A stretch of 64,000 nt of DNA from Bradyrhizobium sp. CSS354 (GTDB taxonomy: Bacteria > Pseudomonadota > Alphaproteobacteria > Rhizobiales > Xanthobacteraceae), in contig NZ_JAACFU010000005.1 of the NCBI RefSeq assembly GCF_029051725.1, forward strand, positions 496,001-560,000, written 5' to 3'. Position numbers and translations under genes: made by a program. The notes beneath the pieces were generated by a model. It made no database searches, had not been told where the DNA came from, and worked only from the letters and a program-made list of their open reading frames with translations. Below, one piece after another: positions 1-7,480 of the stretch (position 1 is the stretch's first letter; each line of letters opens with the position of its first letter).

Positions 1-178
1 GCAACAGGAATTCGTGCCAATACAGGGCCTGAAGCGCCTGGGCGACCCGCTGCGCCGAGGCCGCGGTCGCCCGGTCGACGCTGCGATAGGCGTCGAACGT
101 CGCCCAGATGGTCGCCGCGCCCAGACAGAGGGCGACGATGAGAAACAGACGGGCGACAAGCTGAAGCACAAGGCGCAT
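1..178 (-). CDS. Membrane sensor kinase, N-terminal fragment (cut by window edge)
   Basis: The first 59 codons of a gene reading off the left edge. The start is the ATG at 178. The visible part has a positively charged start (MRLVLQLVAR), one hydrophobic helix around residues 8-27 and then an acidic/polar stretch with AYRSVDRATAASAQRVAQAL, which looks like the beginning of a periplasmic sensing helix. This arrangement is typical of membrane histidine kinases with a LapD/MoxY-type N-terminal domain in Bradyrhizobium, but the kinase core lies outside the window, so the function is inferred only. It is divergent from the channel gene at 377. Confidence 0.5.
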   Translation of the reverse strand, partial: MRLVLQLVARLFLIVALCLGAATIWATFDAYRSVDRATAASAQRVAQALQALYWHEFLL

Positions 179-376
179 GCGATCACCCCAAAGTTTGGTA
201 AGGTCAGCCTAACAACGCCGCCGCGCCTTGCCAATTGCGAGGCACGGCAAGATGGCAGCTCGGGCAAATTTCCCAAGCCGGATTGGGCATGGCTCTTTGG
301 ACCGGGCGCGGCGGCTTTGATCTAATGGGCGGGAAATCACGGCAGGCCAATCTTTAAGGGCCAGGAGCAGTGCAGC

Positions 377-1177
377 ATGAGTTCGATGACGATTGGGCCG
401 ATCGCGGGGCCTGCTGCCGACCCATCCGAGCGCAGCGCGCTCCTGTTCTGGATGATCTTCACCGGGCTTTCGATCTTCGCCGTCGTGCTGTTGTGGCGGT
501 TCGGCCTGATCCGTCTGATGCTGACCTCGGATCGAACCTACATTTCCAGCGTGATCGCACTGCTCTATGTGCTCACCTGCGGCCACTGCTTCCTGCGTAC
601 GCGGGCCATTGCCCGTGAGGGCGCGGCGGCCCGGCGCTGCCGGGCGGCGCTCGCGGCACCCGACGGCAGCAAAGTGCTCGATGCGAGCGCGACCGCATTG
701 CCGCGCGGGCTGGTCCGCGACCATATCGACAGCCTTGTGACAAAGGCCGCCGCGCAGGACTACCGCCCGGTGGACCAGACGCTATTGCTGCGGACGCTTG
801 CCGACCGGCTGCGCGGCTCCAATGGCTTTGGGGCCTTCGTCTCGGATACGCTGATGAAGCTCGGCCTGCTCGGCACCATCGTCGGCTTCATCATCATGCT
901 GGCGCCGATCGCGGGGCTGGATGCCGCCGACAAGGTCGCGATGCGATCTTCGATGGGGCTGATGAGCGACGGCATGGCGGTCGCGATGTACACGACACTG
1001 GCGGGCCTGGTCGGTTCGATCCTGGTCCGCATCCAGTATTACATGCTGGATGCCGCGACCCAGCGGGTGTTCTCGGATGCGGTGGTGCTGACCGAGACCT
1101 ATGTGACGCCGGTGCTGGAGCGCAAGGGTTTTGGACTCGAGGGGTCTGGAATCAAGGGCGCCGGAACCCAGTCATGA
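377..1177 (+). CDS. MotA/TolQ/ExbB-family proton-channel protein
   Basis: A 266-residue inner-membrane protein. Hydrophobic helices lie at about residues 22-45 and 55-72, and a C-terminal pair spans about 160-220. The segment GLLGTIVGFIIML, followed by DGMAVAMYTTLAGLVGSILV, matches the two conserved pore helices of the MotA/TolQ/ExbB family, which uses proton flow to move a partner protein. The ATG at 377 follows an AGGAG-like site at 362-367. The stop overlaps the next start by four bases (ATGA), so the two are translationally coupled. The neighbour supplies an ExbD-like partner. The partner and cargo of the complex are unknown; ordinary tol, exb or mot genes are not adjacent. Confidence 0.8.
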   Translation: MSSMTIGPIAGPAADPSERSALLFWMIFTGLSIFAVVLLWRFGLIRLMLTSDRTYISSVIALLYVLTCGHCFLRTRAIAREGAAARRCRAALAAPDGSKVLDASATALPRGLVRDHIDSLVTKAAAQDYRPVDQTLLLRTLADRLRGSNGFGAFVSDTLMKLGLLGTIVGFIIMLAPIAGLDAADKVAMRSSMGLMSDGMAVAMYTTLAGLVGSILVRIQYYMLDAATQRVFSDAVVLTETYVTPVLERKGFGLEGSGIKGAGTQS

Positions 1178-1860
1178 TGGATGATTTCGGTCTCTATCCG
1201 CGCGAGGAGCCGTTCGATCCGCTGGGCGTGATGCTGTTCAAGGCGCTCCAGGTGATCGCTTTCCTTTTCTTCCTCGCGCTGCTCGCGGTCTCGCCGGACG
1301 CCAAGGACGGCAAGATCGATTCCAAGGCCGAGTTCATGATCACGCTGGACTGGCCGGACAGCCATCCCGACGATCTCGATCTGTTCGTGCAGGATCCCGT
1401 CGGCAATATCGCCTGGTATCGCCACCGCGAGGCCGGCTTCCTCACGCTCGACCGCGACGATCGCGGCGGAGCCAACGACTTCATCGTCGTCAACGGCAAG
1501 AAGATTGCCTCGCCGATCCGCGAGGAGATCGTCACCGTGCGCGGCATCGTCCCCGGCGAATACACGGTCAACGTCTCACATTTCGTGGCCACGACAGGCG
1601 AACCCGTCACGGCCAATGTGAAGGTGCAGAAGCTCAATCCGACGGCGCAAGTGGTCTTCGACAACAAGTTCACCCTCGACCACACCGGCGACGAGAAGAC
1701 CGCGGTGCGGTTCCGGCTCGATGCCGAAGGCAAGGTCGTCAATGTGGATCAGCGGCCGAAATCGCTGTTGGAGACTTTTCGCAGCAGTTGGCGCAACGGC
1801 GCCGATCTCGACCCGAGCACCGGCGTGAGCAAGAACGCTGTGAGGGTGCGCCGTGACTAG
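1174..1860 (+). CDS. ExbD-like single-pass protein with periplasmic beta domain
   Basis: A 228-residue protein with a short cytoplasmic start, one transmembrane helix (about 18-40) and a periplasmic domain. The domain contains DDLDLFVQDPVGN (about 66-78), which resembles the DxDLxVxDPxG motif of YfaP/DUF2135-type beta domains. The topology mimics ExbD/TolR. Asp15 just before the helix (EEPFDPLGVML) could play the role of the proton-carrying Asp of that family; this is inference. It overlaps the upstream channel gene by four bases and the next gene by eight, so the three are very likely one operon. No enzymatic motif is visible. Confidence 0.7.
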   Translation: MMDDFGLYPREEPFDPLGVMLFKALQVIAFLFFLALLAVSPDAKDGKIDSKAEFMITLDWPDSHPDDLDLFVQDPVGNIAWYRHREAGFLTLDRDDRGGANDFIVVNGKKIASPIREEIVTVRGIVPGEYTVNVSHFVATTGEPVTANVKVQKLNPTAQVVFDNKFTLDHTGDEKTAVRFRLDAEGKVVNVDQRPKSLLETFRSSWRNGADLDPSTGVSKNAVRVRRD

Positions 1861-2458
1861 CTTGCAGACGGTCATCCTCACGCTATCGATAGCCTATGCC
1901 GTCATCGGCGCGCTGCTGCTGGTCGTGCTGGTCTATGCGCGGCTGCACTGGTCGATCAAGGCCGTCGCGGTGATCGTGACCAGCGCTTTCTATATCGTCA
2001 GCTTCACGGAAATGCGTGGACTACTCGGCTGGGCGAGCGCCGACCGGCTGCCGGCCTCCTTCAAGCTGCTGAAGGCCCGCATCGTCGAGCCGCATTCGCT
2101 GGAGGGCGATCCCGGCTCGATCTATCTCTGGGTCGAGCAGCTCGACGAGGACAATCGCCCGAGCGGCATACCGCGCGCCTTTCGTGTGCCCTATAATGAC
2201 AGGCTGGCCGACAAGACCCACGCGGCGGAGAACGAGATCGCGCTGGGACATCCGCAAGGCGGCCGGGCCGCCGATTTCGGCGGCGGCGATGGCAGCCTCA
2301 TCGACATGGTCCGGGAATATGTGACGCCCAAGACCATCTTGGAGACGAGCGGAGGCGATTCCTCGACCGGCGAATTCCTGGCACCACCCGCCGGCGCGCA
2401 GGGCGCCGTGTTCACCCCGATTCCGCCGCCCCGGATGCCGCCGAAGGACGAGCAATAG
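1853..2458 (+). CDS. Hypothetical membrane protein of the channel operon
   Basis: A 201-residue protein beginning at GTG 1853 inside the end of the preceding gene. Two hydrophobic helices at about residues 6-28 and 34-52 are followed by a soluble domain and a Pro/Gly-rich tail (GGGDGS, IPPPRMPP). I recognise no family. The overlap and shared strand tie it to the TolQ/ExbD-like pair, so it is probably a third component of that complex. About 116 bases without a visible terminator separate it from the phosphoesterase gene. Confidence 0.7.
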   Translation: MTSLQTVILTLSIAYAVIGALLLVVLVYARLHWSIKAVAVIVTSAFYIVSFTEMRGLLGWASADRLPASFKLLKARIVEPHSLEGDPGSIYLWVEQLDEDNRPSGIPRAFRVPYNDRLADKTHAAENEIALGHPQGGRAADFGGGDGSLIDMVREYVTPKTILETSGGDSSTGEFLAPPAGAQGAVFTPIPPPRMPPKDEQ

Positions 2459-2574
2459 GCTCTTCACCATCGCGACAGGGCACCGCTGGCAAACCGCGCG
2501 CCGCTGGCGCATGTTCTTGACCTCCCTCAATTTGGCCTCATCGGCTCCCAATAAGGTTCGGGGGTGGAGGGTGC

Positions 2575-3315
2575 GTGCTTCTCGCTGTTTTCTCGGATAT
2601 CCACGGCAACCGGCAGGCGTTCGAGGCGTGCCTGAAAGTCGCGCGGGCGCGTGGCGCCGAGCGCTTCATCTTGCTTGGCGACTTCGTCGGCTATGGCGCC
2701 GATCCGGAATGGGTGGTGGATACCGCGATGGAGCTGGTTGCCCAGGGCGCCGTCGCCGTGCGCGGGAATCATGACCAGGCGGTGAATTCCTCGGCCGAGA
2801 CCATGAATGCCGAGGCGCAAATCGCGATCGAATGGACCCGCGGCCGGCTCGACACCGCGCAGCGGCGGTTCCTGGCGGAATTGCCGATGCTGGTGGAGGA
2901 CGGCGATCGCCTGTTCGTGCATTCGGAAGCCTCCAGTCCCCGAAGCTGGCACTATGTCCGATCGACGGCGGACGCCGCCAAAAGCCTGATCGCGACGCCA
3001 GCTCATGTCACGTTCTGCGGCCACATCCACCGCCCGGCGATCTACTCGATGTCGGTGACGGCGAAGATGTCGGGACTCGTGCCTAAGACCGACGTCTCCG
3101 TGCCTTTGCTGCGCGGGCGGCAATGGCTTGCTGTGCTTGGCTCGGTCGGCCAGCCGCGCGATAACGATCCATCCGCGGCTTTCGCGCTGTTCGACACGGT
3201 CTCGTGTCTGATCACCTATTGCCGCGCGCCCTACGATGTCGAGACGGCCGCAAGCCGGATCCGCGAGAACGGCCTGCCGCATTGGCTCGCCGACCGACTG
3301 TCGCAGGGACGCTAG
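2575..3315 (+). CDS. Calcineurin-like metallophosphoesterase
   Basis: A 246-residue cytoplasmic enzyme with the full set of dinuclear-metal phosphoesterase motifs: SDIHGN at residues 7-12, GDFVGYG near 36, GNHDQ near 64 and CGHIHRP near 147. The GTG start at 2575 has a GGAGG-like site just upstream. The family hydrolyses phosphodiesters or phosphomonoesters, including phosphoproteins; the substrate here is unknown. It ends six bases before the Ser/Thr kinase gene, so the two are almost certainly cotranscribed. A kinase next to a phosphoesterase suggests opposing roles on one target, which is inference. Confidence 0.85.
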   Translation: MLLAVFSDIHGNRQAFEACLKVARARGAERFILLGDFVGYGADPEWVVDTAMELVAQGAVAVRGNHDQAVNSSAETMNAEAQIAIEWTRGRLDTAQRRFLAELPMLVEDGDRLFVHSEASSPRSWHYVRSTADAAKSLIATPAHVTFCGHIHRPAIYSMSVTAKMSGLVPKTDVSVPLLRGRQWLAVLGSVGQPRDNDPSAAFALFDTVSCLITYCRAPYDVETAASRIRENGLPHWLADRLSQGR

Positions 3316-3321
3316 AGGCCG

Positions 3322-4746
3322 ATGCCGAAACCCCTCGTCAAATCGGGCGCAGAGATCGACGGCTACACGATCGGCGAATGCGTCCATGCCGGCGGCATGG
3401 CGACGCTGTGGACGGTCACCCATCCCGCCATCGACGTGCCGCTGCTGATGAAGATTCCGCGGGTATCGGAGGGCGAGGACCCCGCGGCGATCGTCTCCTT
3501 CGAAATGGAGATGATGATCCTGCCGCGGCTGGCCGGGCCGCACGTACCCTCATGTTTCGGCACCGGCGATTTCGCCCACCAGGCCTATGTCGTGATCGAG
3601 CGCATCTCCGGGACCACGCTCTACAAGCGGCTGCCCGACCTGCCGCTGCCGTATGACGAGGCGCGGCAGCTCGTCGCCAGGATCGCGACGGGGCTCGCGG
3701 ATTTGCATCGGCAGAACGTGATCCATCACGACATCAAGCCGAGCAGCATCATGTTCCGCGAGAGCGGCGAGGCGGTGCTGATCGACTACGGCTTGTCGCA
3801 TCACAACCATCTGCCGGACCTGTTGCAGGAGGAATTCCGCCTGCCTTACGGTACTGCGCCCTATATGGCGCCGGAACGGCTGTCAGGGGTGCGAGACGGT
3901 CCGCGCAGCGATCTGTTCTCGCTCGGCGTGCTGCTCTATTTCTTCACGACCGGCGAGCGGCCGTTCGGTGAGGGCGAGACTCTGCGTGCGATGCGGCGCC
4001 GGCTGTGGCGCGATCCGCACCCGCCGCGCTCGCTTCGCGCCGACTATCCGCCCTGGCTCCAGGAAGTGGTGCTGCGATGCCTCGAGATCGAGCCGGTGCG
4101 GCGCTATCCGACGGCGTCCCAGCTCGCCTTCGATCTCACCCACCCGGACCAGGTCAGGCTCACCACACGCTCGGAGCGGATGAAGCGCGATCCGCTAAGC
4201 GTCGCTTGGCGGCGCCGCTTCAACCAGGGCGTCATGCAGCCGCGCGCGAAATCGGATGTCGCAGCCCAGATCGCATCAAGCCCGATCCTCGCGGTCGCGC
4301 TCGACACCGTGGAAGGCGCCCCCGAGCTGAACGAAGCGTTGCGCGTCACCACCGAGCGCATTCTCGCCACGCTGCCGTCGGCGCGGCTCGCCTGTCTCAA
4401 CGTGCTGAAGCTCAACCGCATCGCGATCGACAGGACGCTGGATGAGCAGGGCTCCAACAAGCATATCGACCGATTGGTGGCGCTCAGGCACTGGGCCACG
4501 CCGCTCAAGCTGGATGAAAGCCGGCTGTCGGCTCACGTGCTGGAAGCCGTCGATCCGGCCGCGGCCATCCTGGAGTTTTGCGAGGTCAACCACGTCGACC
4601 ACGTCATCATCGGTGCGCGGCAGACCTCGTTCCGCCGCACGCTGCTCGGCAGCGTCTCGGCCAAGGTGGCCTCGGAAGCGGCCTGCACCGTCACCGTGGT
4701 ACGGCCGCCGCGAATGGCTGCGGATGCGGGCGAGGAGGCCGGCTAG
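3322..4746 (+). CDS. Ser/Thr protein kinase fused to a universal stress domain
   Basis: A 474-residue soluble protein. Residues about 13-275 form an eukaryotic-like kinase with a Gly loop (GECVHAGGMATLW), Lys44 in LLMKIPR, catalytic loop HHDIKPSS (135-142), DYG at 155-157 and APE at 183-185. The usual HRD Arg is His, the metal-binding Asn of the catalytic loop is Ser142, and DFG is DYG, so activity may be altered. Residues about 310-470 resemble a universal stress domain ending in GARQTSFRRTLLGSVSAKV, with the nucleotide-binding glycines only partly kept. No transmembrane helix is present. It follows the phosphoesterase gene by six bases. Confidence 0.85.
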   Translation: MPKPLVKSGAEIDGYTIGECVHAGGMATLWTVTHPAIDVPLLMKIPRVSEGEDPAAIVSFEMEMMILPRLAGPHVPSCFGTGDFAHQAYVVIERISGTTLYKRLPDLPLPYDEARQLVARIATGLADLHRQNVIHHDIKPSSIMFRESGEAVLIDYGLSHHNHLPDLLQEEFRLPYGTAPYMAPERLSGVRDGPRSDLFSLGVLLYFFTTGERPFGEGETLRAMRRRLWRDPHPPRSLRADYPPWLQEVVLRCLEIEPVRRYPTASQLAFDLTHPDQVRLTTRSERMKRDPLSVAWRRRFNQGVMQPRAKSDVAAQIASSPILAVALDTVEGAPELNEALRVTTERILATLPSARLACLNVLKLNRIAIDRTLDEQGSNKHIDRLVALRHWATPLKLDESRLSAHVLEAVDPAAAILEFCEVNHVDHVIIGARQTSFRRTLLGSVSAKVASEAACTVTVVRPPRMAADAGEEAG

Positions 4747-4771
4747 GGCCGCGCTCTGGATTCTGGAAGGT

Positions 4772-4963
4772 TCAGGCCGCGTGAGCGGTGTGGACGGAGC
4801 GTTTGCGGCGGATCGGCCAGGAGAATTGCGGGCCGGGCTCGCCGTGATCCGCGCTGCCGCCGAAGAACTGGATGATCTCGCGGCAGGGCTCGCAATTGAA
4901 CAGGTTACGCGACGCGGATGCCTTGGTCATTTCCTTCAGGCAGCTCGGGCAATGCGGCTTCAT
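4772..4963 (-). CDS. Small zinc-ribbon-like protein
   Basis: A 63-residue protein with CPSC near the N terminus and CEPC about 19 residues later, a pattern that would bind one zinc ion. The remainder is basic (WPIRRKRS) and contains GGSADHGEPGPQF. No known function is recognised. The same frame stays open upstream of the ATG and encodes plausible protein (RSGHRAGIEFFFWTKL) without a start codon, so the gene may once have been longer; see the finding on 4772-5306. It is convergent with the kinase gene. Confidence 0.55.
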   Translation of the reverse strand: MKPHCPSCLKEMTKASASRNLFNCEPCREIIQFFGGSADHGEPGPQFSWPIRRKRSVHTAHAA

Positions 4964-4985
4964 GAGCTTGGTCCAGAAAAAGAAT

Positions 4986-5162
4986 TCAATGCCGGCGCGG
5001 TGACCGGAGCGGGTGATCCAGGTCCGTCTCGGGCCCGGTGTCGTCGCGCATCTCGCCTTCGGTGCGTTCGAGCCGACCGAAGAAAAAATCGAGGTCAGGA
5101 TGCGGGCGCCGCGGGATGCGGCACCGGCGCTTCGGCTGACGTTTCACGAGCGCGATCTGCAT
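4986..5162 (-). CDS. Possible small ORF, 58 residues, basic
   Basis: ATG at 5162 opens a 58-codon frame rich in GC-ending codons, starting MQIALVKRQPKRRCRIPRRP and containing DLDFFFGRLER. Codon use fits the genome, but no convincing ribosome-binding site is seen and no family is recognised. It stops 22 bases before the zinc-ribbon start. It could be a separate small gene or the 5' part of a frameshifted longer gene continuing into the zinc-ribbon frame. Confidence 0.35.
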   Translation of the reverse strand: MQIALVKRQPKRRCRIPRRPHPDLDFFFGRLERTEGEMRDDTGPETDLDHPLRSPRRH

Positions 5163-5219
5163 GGGGTCAGGCCCGATACCAGTCGCGACGGGCGGTGCGG
5201 GTCGAGCGAGCCGAGACCT

Positions 5220-5306
5220 TCACCGGTCCGGCCGATGGACAAACACAACAAACGCACAAAAACCAAGCCACAACGCCACGCCAGTCCAAACCAGGGTCGT
5301 CGTCAT
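5220..5306 (-). CDS. Possible 28-residue single-helix membrane peptide
   Basis: ATG at 5306 is preceded by GGGAG at a good distance and opens a 28-codon frame (MTTTLVWTGVALW at the start, FVHRPDR at the end) that is almost entirely one hydrophobic helix with a positively charged C terminus. Such tiny membrane peptides occur in bacteria, but nothing here identifies a function. It precedes the other two small frames on the same strand. Confidence 0.35.
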   Translation of the reverse strand: MTTTLVWTGVALWLGFCAFVVFVHRPDR

Positions 5307-5458
5307 GATGTGCTCCCGCGAAAACAGGCAAGAATCACTAGCGGTGATTTGCGCGAATCAGGGAAGCCCGGAGGAGTACGGATCAAGGTTGCAAGTTTAG
5401 GCATTGCGCGCCGCAACACCCGTAGAAGCAGCACATCTGTGGAGCTGCGCGCGAGCCT

Positions 5459-6160
5459 TCAGATCGCCTCGCCGCGCGCGCCCGCGGCAGCGTTGCGGAT
5501 CGCGGCGATGTTGGTCTTGTAGGCGTCCTGCGTGCCGCCCCTGAACACGGATGTGCCCGCGACGAAGGCGTTGGCGCCGGCCGCGGCCAGCGGACCTGCG
5601 ACGTCGGAGCCGACGCCGCCATCGACTTCGATATCGATTGGACGGCCCGCTATCATCGCGCGGATGTCGCGGATCTTGCTGATTGCAGAGGGGATGAAGG
5701 CCTGGCCGCCGAAGCCGGGATTGACCGACATCACCAGTACGAGGTCGACCAGGTCCAGCACGTATTCGAGTACGCTGATCGACGTGCCCGGATTGAGCGA
5801 AACGCCGGCCTTCTTGCCAAGCGCGCGGATCGCCTGGAGCGAGCGGTGCAGATGGGGACCGGCTTCGGCATGCACCGTGATGTGGTCGCAGCCGGCTTTC
5901 GCAAAGGCCTCTAGATAGGGGTCGCAGGGCGAGATCATCAGATGCGCGTCGAAGATCTTCTTGGTGTGCGGGCGCATCGCCTTGATGACGTCGGGGCCAT
6001 ACGAGATGTTGGGAACGAAGTGCCCGTCCATGACGTCGAGATGGATCCAGTCGGCTCCGGCGGCGTCCACGGCGCGCACCTCCTCGCCGAGCCTGGAGAA
6101 ATCCGAGGCCAGGATCGAGGGCGCGATTGCCAGGGGGCGGGGGGCGAAGGCTTGGGTCAT
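5459..6160 (-). CDS. rpe: Ribulose-phosphate 3-epimerase
   Basis: A 233-residue TIM-barrel enzyme that interconverts ribulose 5-phosphate and xylulose 5-phosphate in the pentose phosphate and Calvin pathways. Seen in order are the N-terminal [10 protein letters not shown], the metal/catalytic segment [22 protein letters not shown] in the middle, and EVDGGV near the C-terminal phosphate site. These are diagnostic of the family and the length is normal. The ATG at 6160 is used. It is monocistronic here, with a gap of about 250 bases to the divergent EF-hand gene. Confidence 0.95.
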   Translation of the reverse strand: MTQAFAPRPLAIAPSILASDFSRLGEEVRAVDAAGADWIHLDVMDGHFVPNISYGPDVIKAMRPHTKKIFDAHLMISPCDPYLEAFAKAGCDHITVHAEAGPHLHRSLQAIRALGKKAGVSLNPGTSISVLEYVLDLVDLVLVMSVNPGFGGQAFIPSAISKIRDIRAMIAGRPIDIEVDGGVGSDVAGPLAAAGANAFVAGTSVFRGGTQDAYKTNIAAIRNAAAGARGEAI

Positions 6161-6266
6161 GGCGGTTTCCCGTGGCGGCCGTGAAAGATGGACTCGCCTA
6201 ACATGGGCCTCTCAGCCGGGCAATGCAGGGGCGGCGTGCTTCCTGTGGGCGGAAATTTCTGCCGCG

Positions 6267-6285
6267 ACCGGCACGAATTGCCGGT
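6267..6285. promoter_or_regulatory. Inverted repeat, candidate enhancer site for the sigma-54 promoter
   Basis: ACCGGCA-CGAAT-TGCCGGT is a perfect 7-bp inverted repeat with a 5-base spacer. It lies about 54 bases upstream of the sigma-54 promoter at 6339, a normal position for an activator of the NtrC type. It does not match the NifA pattern TGT-N10-ACA. The activator is unknown. Confidence 0.45.
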
Positions 6286-6338
6286 GTTCCCGGGCCGTGC
6301 AAAGCGCGGTGAAAGCGGATTTCATTGACCTTTTTGCG

Positions 6339-6355
6339 CTGGCACGGCGCTTGCT
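6339..6355 (+). promoter_or_regulatory. Sigma-54 (RpoN) -24/-12 promoter
   Basis: CTGGCACGGCGCTTGCT agrees at every defined position with the consensus YTGGCACG-N4-TTGCW, including GG at -24 and GC at -12 in correct spacing. The EF-hand gene starts 57 bases downstream on the same strand. Sigma-54 promoters need an upstream activator; a dyad at 6267-6285 is a candidate site. Confidence 0.75.
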
Positions 6356-6411
6356 GACTTCACCTGAACAGAACATTGGCCGCGGCATGCCGCATCGGTT
6401 GGAGTTGTGCA

Positions 6412-7206
6412 ATGTTGTTCGCTCTTGGGGCCGTATCGAGCGCGCTCGACGCGATCCAGTCGCTGACGAATTCGAAATCGTCCTCGTCGACGCAGAAGAC
6501 GGGGTCCTCGCAAAAACCTGCGACCAATCCGTTCGCGATCGACAGCGGCAGCAACAGCACGACCGGCGCGACCTCGTCGGTCAATGCGGGCAAAACCCCG
6601 CAGATCTCGCCGGACACGATGAACGCGCTGTTCGCCGCGCAGAGCCAATCCTCGGACAGCACCGGCAGCGCCGCCAGTTCGACCTCGTCGAGTTCGACGT
6701 CCTCGTCCTCGACGCGCCGCGACGCCGCCTTGAAGGATCTGTTCTCGCAGATCGATGGGGACGGCGACGGCAACATCACCAAGTCGGAATTCGAGAATGC
6801 GCTCGGCGCCGGCGGCACCAACCTCGCGCAGGCCGACGACGTTTTCTCGAAGCTGGATTCGAATACCGACGGCAGCGTCAGCCTCGATGAGATGTCGAAG
6901 GCACTGAAGAGCGGTCATCGCGGCCACCATCACGCGCAAGGTGCGGGCGATGCGTCCGGCAGCGGTTCGGATTCCTCCTCGCGATCCACCGGCGGCTCCA
7001 CCTCGACCTCGACGACGGGCGCCGACGGCTCGACCACCACCACCGTCACCTACGCCGACGGCTTCAAGATGTCGACGACGGTCCCGGGCGCCTCCAGCTC
7101 GCGTAATTCAGCCTACGATCTGTTCGCACAGTTGATGCAGCGGCAAGGCGGGCAGGGACAAGGCGCCTCAGCGACTGTCGGTTCATCGATGTCGATGAGC
7201 GTGTAG
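6412..7206 (+). CDS. EF-hand calcium-binding protein, Ser/Thr-rich
   Basis: A 264-residue protein starting at ATG 6412, preceded by TTGGAG at a suitable distance; the same frame is open from a TTG 36 bases earlier. Two EF-hand loops are complete: DGDGDGNITKSE at residues 115-126 and DSNTDGSVSLDE at 149-160. They are flanked by long low-complexity Ser/Thr/Gly stretches and a His patch (GHRGHHHAQ). No clear signal peptide is present, although residues 1-20 are mildly hydrophobic. The protein probably binds calcium; the partner is unknown. Its promoter is of the sigma-54 class, so expression should respond to a specific activator. Confidence 0.8.
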   Translation: MLFALGAVSSALDAIQSLTNSKSSSSTQKTGSSQKPATNPFAIDSGSNSTTGATSSVNAGKTPQISPDTMNALFAAQSQSSDSTGSAASSTSSSSTSSSSTRRDAALKDLFSQIDGDGDGNITKSEFENALGAGGTNLAQADDVFSKLDSNTDGSVSLDEMSKALKSGHRGHHHAQGAGDASGSGSDSSSRSTGGSTSTSTTGADGSTTTTVTYADGFKMSTTVPGASSSRNSAYDLFAQLMQRQGGQGQGASATVGSSMSMSV

Positions 7207-7217
7207 CCTGCTCAGGG

Positions 7218-7430
7218 CTAACCGGCATATTCGTGAGTGATGTCACGAAAGACATACCGATCACGGATTTCGTGGTTGAAGAACGTACCCTTTGAGCGCG
7301 CATTCCTGAACGCCGTGGCGACTTCGGGCGGAACGTCCTCGTAGACATAGAGGCGTCCGCTGACGAAAGTCACCTTCAGTTCGCGCGTGTCGGGTGCATA
7401 GCGGAAAAAGCGGATCACGGAAGACGGCAT
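7218..7430 (-). CDS. KTSC domain protein
   Basis: A 70-residue protein from ATG 7430. The sequence RYAPDTRELKVTFVSGRLYVYEDVPPEV followed by a segment with RNARSKGTFFNHEIRDRY fits the short KTSC domain found in many bacterial proteins of unknown role, sometimes next to lysyl-tRNA synthetase. A longer frame back to 7502 is possible but lacks the family look. It is convergent with the EF-hand gene and lies downstream of the peptidase gene on the same strand. Confidence 0.75.
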   Translation of the reverse strand: MPSSVIRFFRYAPDTRELKVTFVSGRLYVYEDVPPEVATAFRNARSKGTFFNHEIRDRYVFRDITHEYAG

Positions 7431-7480
7431 AGCGGTGCACCTTGGCCCGTCAGGGTAACGCTGTGCCCGCCGTTTCGTTT

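Noticed and set aside
377..2458. A Zorya-type phage defence system
   Set aside because: The channel protein is TolQ-like, but the peptidoglycan-binding ZorB and the ZorC/ZorD proteins are missing and the neighbours are signalling proteins.
6161..6338. A NifA upstream activator sequence for the sigma-54 promoter
   Set aside because: No TGT-N10-ACA was found; only an unrelated dyad is present.
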